NCBI RefSeq assembly: GCF_019175285.1 | Contig: NC_056527.1 | Span: 120,429,273-120,493,272 of the forward strand | From: Sceloporus undulatus | Taxonomy: Eukaryota > Chordata > Lepidosauria > Squamata > Phrynosomatidae | Direction of reading: 5' to 3' | Length of the DNA: 64,000 nucleotides | Shown: positions 61,701 to 64,000 of the stretch, one piece after another | How positions within the stretch are numbered: position 1 is the stretch's first letter | Layout: each line of letters opens with the position of its first letter | The notes under the pieces: generated by a model | Databases searched by the model: none | Told to the model about the DNA's origin: nothing | Seen by the model: the letters and a program-made list of their open reading frames with translations, nothing else | Program-made: the position numbers and the translations under genes

Positions 61701-62810
61701 GATCATCACAGAACTATCTCTTAGTGGCACATTGGGTGAGACCTCTCTTCAGTCAGCTGGAAAGGTTGCCCAAAACAAGGACTTGTGGTGTTGGATTATG
61801 TGTGCTCCCTCTGTGCAGCCAGCTTTTATTCCTCTATGTGCTAACAGAGGTCCTTCTCAGGCCTCCTGTTTCAATGTGGGCCACATGGGAAGCCTTAATG
61901 GATTGAGGAACCACAGGTGGGCCATGGGGAGTGTTGGAATGGTCCTCAAGTACCTTTTTTGCCTCCATTTCAGATCTGCCTGGAGAGGTTGCGTCGGAGA
62001 GCAAGGCCTGAAGAGGATGGGGTTCAGCTGCACTACCTGGAGCAACTTCACACACAACATGAAAACTGGCTGGTGAAGAAGATCACCAAGTGAGTACCTG
62101 GTCTCTCTTTCTCTCGCTCTCTCTTTGTGTTTCACAGGTATGTGGGCCCTCTCCCACATCCTCCAATGACATATTGCCCTGACTGATGGAATACAAGAGG
62201 AGCCTCCTCCCAAGCAGACTTTCAGGTGAAATAGTTTTTTAAATGCTTAGCATAACTAGAGAGTTTTCACACATCTCTCCTGAATCTTCTTTGCTTCCGG
62301 GACAAAGCAGGTTACAGTTCCAAACACATGCAGGCGAGGTCACTCAAGGAGGTGAGCCAAACTACACAGTACAAATAAAGTCAAAGGATGGATGGTGCAG
62401 TCTAAAGAACTGAGCAGAGAGCATTCCCATTTTCCTCCACAGGATCCATTGTCAGAACGTAAGGGATGCTCCTGTCTTGCTGCTTGATGTCACAAAAGAT
62501 TTTGAGAGTGATCCAAAGGAGCAAGGAAGGCTCATGAGCCAGGTGAGATGATCCCCAAAGCTCAGGTTCAGTGACATGTTTTTAAAATGACGTATAAGCA
62601 TGAATTTTCTGACAACAGAAAGTTCACTGTTGGTTGGCCCAGTTCAGTTCACCTTATTTCTTGGGCCTTGAATGAACACAGCGACTGAACATACATTTAC
62701 TTGTGAGTTTCTTTCTGTGAAAGTGCCCTTCCCCTTTCCCACAGGTGAAGTTGTTTCTGAAGTCCCTCTGCCCAGAGGCCCTGCCGTCTGCCTCCGCTGC
62801 GGCTTCCTAG
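58724..62810 (+). CDS. DGUOK: Deoxyguanosine kinase, mitochondrial
   Basis: DGUOK phosphorylates deoxyguanosine and other purine deoxynucleosides in the mitochondrial matrix for mtDNA synthesis. Coding exons: 58724-58784, 59503-59615, 60719-60906, 61453-61600, 61974-62089, 62443-62542 and 62745-62810 (263 residues; human 277). The P-loop is NIAVGKST (residues 19-26), ERSIYSDR carries the ERS motif (114-116), and an Arg-rich lid ([12 protein letters not shown]) follows. The C-terminus ends LPSASAAAS. From this ATG only about 20 residues precede the P-loop, too few for a typical presequence. In-frame upstream ATGs at 58589 (MAASVLLFPQ) and 58532 (MLRRRQSARAA) would supply one. Exon 3 has tandem acceptors (60715 or 60718). 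Confidence 0.93.
59012..59225 (+). repeat. Tandem pair of repeat family S, DGUOK intron 1
   Basis: A 51-bp block starting agttggcagcatgagcttcc is identical at 59054-59104 and 59175-59225. Upstream 'cacctttgagacttaactg' (59152) is matched by the diverged 'tacctttggcactaagtgg' at 59027, so the duplicated unit is about 120 bp. The 'cacttcctcagatgcattt' end recurs across squamate genomes; a diverged relative is at 37555-37585. Confidence 0.8.
60112..60280 (+). mobile_element. 5S rRNA-derived SINE, 5'-truncated (copy 1)
   Basis: It begins within the 5S part ('gggtgggaggccgccaacga', 'ataccaggcgctagaggctc'). It then carries the non-5S body 'tcagaggaaggcctggcaaa' and tail 'ggggtggctgtaattcgaca'. It lies in DGUOK intron 2. 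Confidence 0.65.
60286..60512 (+). mobile_element. 5S rRNA-derived SINE, near full (copy 2)
   Basis: The 5S-like head reads 'ccgatcttggaaaccaagca' then 'cagatgggagaccgtcactg' and 'agtaccagatgctgg'. The body 'cggaggaaggaactggtaaa' and Bov-B-like tail 'ggggttgctataaagtgacc' follow. It lies head-to-tail after copy 1. Confidence 0.75.
60526..60612 (+). mobile_element. 5S-type SINE 3' end (copy 3)
   Basis: Only 'taagaaaaccctctgcaatt' and 'catggggtcgccataggtta' remain, equal to the last third of copy 2. It ends about 100 bp before DGUOK exon 3. Confidence 0.6.
61088..61250. mobile_element. Palindromic element family B, DGUOK intron 3
   Basis: 'gaatcctgggaattgtagtt' and 'actacacttcctagaatttc' form the arms around 'gagctctctgacaaagaaga'. 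The right end reads 'caaactggattatttctgct'. Confidence 0.6.
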
Positions 62811-64000
62811 TGAGAAACTTGTCCTGGGAGCAAATTACCCTGAACTGCTTACTGGATTGGTGGGGAAAAATGTCAGTTTCATTCACCCTGGGAGACCAAG
62901 CCCATCTGGAATGAAGAATTTGGGGGAGGCTGGAGGGAGCCCCAAGTCCTTGGTGTAGCATACGAGAATCATGAGAACAAACACACCCTTCATTGGCTAT
63001 GGAATTCCAGGATTCCCTGGTTGAGGTCCTGTGGCGTGAAGGGTACTTTTGTATAGATTGGGTCAGTTGGGCCCATCCAGGGTTGTAACACAGTCTCTGT
63101 GCAGCCTTTTGCTTTGGCATGGATGCAAGGTGATTATGGAGGTACTCTGCCAGGAGAGAGATCACTGGTTCCTTTAATACAATATTTGGTCTTATTTTGG
63201 GGGGTTCCATAATTCCAGAGCACTGGCCATATTGGCTGGGACTTCTGGGGGATGAAACATCAGGCAGACCAAAGGTTGAAAACCATTGCTTTAATGGATC
63301 TGGCTGCTGGAAGATCTGTCCCCTGCATTACTGACCTCTGGCCACAGTGGTTCGCTTCTGCTATACCTGGACTTTGGGAGAAGAGACATGTGTGTGGCAT
63401 CCCTCAACCCCTGTTGCCCAGTGTGACCTGGAATTGTGGCACAGTATCTCATGTACATTACCACTGTTTATTTAAAAAATAGCTTCCTACCACGTATGCG
63501 TTGGGGCTTCTGGATGTCCCTAGGAACTGCCGTAAAGAGACAGTGGGAGTGGATGGGCAATCATGGAGTGGAGGGGATTCGGTGGGGTGCCTGGTTTCCG
63601 TTTATTTGCACTTTCCCATTGTTCTGTGCACTGGAAGTGTCCATCCTGGAGGAAGCAATGAAGAGCCACTTAACGCTCAGACCATTCAGGGACCAAAAGA
63701 ATTTGCAGCATGTCGTGTCGTTGTAGAGTTTGTTGTCTTGCGTCAGTGGAGATGCAGCAAGTACTGTATCACAGAAGGAGCTGGTTGGCTAAGCAACTTA
63801 GTGTTCCAAGGAGCTTTCCTTCCCCTCCCAAAAAGGTTGTGTACATAACAGAAGTCTTCAGGGTGGAGGGGATGGGAATCCAGCGCATGTTGTCCCTGTC
63901 TTACTGCTCAAGTGTATGCAAGAACTCTTGTGAACTGTTTCCAACAGTGTGCAGCCTAAAGAGTGGCATTTGATGTATCCAAGACTTCAGAGCTCTGTTT
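62811..64000. other. DGUOK 3' flank
   Basis: No further coding exon is recognised to the window edge. No canonical AATAAA was seen close to the DGUOK stop. A weak family C-like trace ('ggctgggacttctgggggat') lies near 63230-63260. Confidence 0.5.

Noticed and set aside
62644-63210. 188-residue minus-strand open frame
   Set aside because: It is antisense to the last DGUOK exon and its 3' flank; no family resemblance.

Overview
The window is vertebrate nuclear DNA: multi-exon genes with GT-AG introns, CpG-rich promoters and dense interspersed repeats. The repeats point to a squamate reptile, probably a lizard. They include tRNA-headed SINEs with a Bov-B-like 3' end and an ACAAC tail (Sauria SINE type), 5S rRNA-derived SINEs, a Bov-B/RTE LINE fragment, CR1-like LINE fragments and palindromic non-autonomous elements. 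I saw no retrovirus-like element, CRISPR array or bacterial-type operon. All gene calls come from translated exons joined by hand at splice sites and compared with protein sequences I remember; no search was run.

Layout, left to right. (1) The 5' end of POLB (minus strand; exon 1 and the first bases of exon 2) lies head-to-head with UFM1 (plus, six exons) across a promoter with three tandem ETS/CRE-like motifs. (2) KANSL3 (minus, 22 coding exons plus a 5' UTR exon, about 4.1-23.0 kb) ends tail-to-tail with UFM1 and starts head-to-head with DUSP11. (3) DUSP11, STAMBP, ACTG2 and DGUOK follow in order on the plus strand, from 23.2 to 62.8 kb. From memory, these four also cluster on human 2p13, whereas UFM1 (13q), POLB (8p) and KANSL3 (2q) lie elsewhere in human.

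Every spliced reading frame closes exactly: UFM1 96 aa, KANSL3 1162 aa (long form), DUSP11 321 aa (long form), STAMBP 425 aa, ACTG2 376 aa and DGUOK 263 aa. The genes do not form one pathway. They cover base-excision repair, UFMylation, chromatin acetylation, RNA 5'-end dephosphorylation, endosomal deubiquitination, smooth-muscle contractility and mitochondrial dNTP salvage. Five are broadly expressed type genes with CpG/ETS/NRF1/CRE promoters. ACTG2 stands apart, with a TATA-like box and two perfect CArG boxes expected for SRF/myocardin control.

I found no wholly new system. The most interesting points are a 13-residue propeptide on UFM1, the triple ETS-CRE array between POLB and UFM1, a long extra C-terminus on KANSL3, two possible C-termini for DUSP11, a GC-AG intron in ACTG2, a cluster of three 5S-derived SINE copies in DGUOK, and a palindromic element nested inside a SINE.
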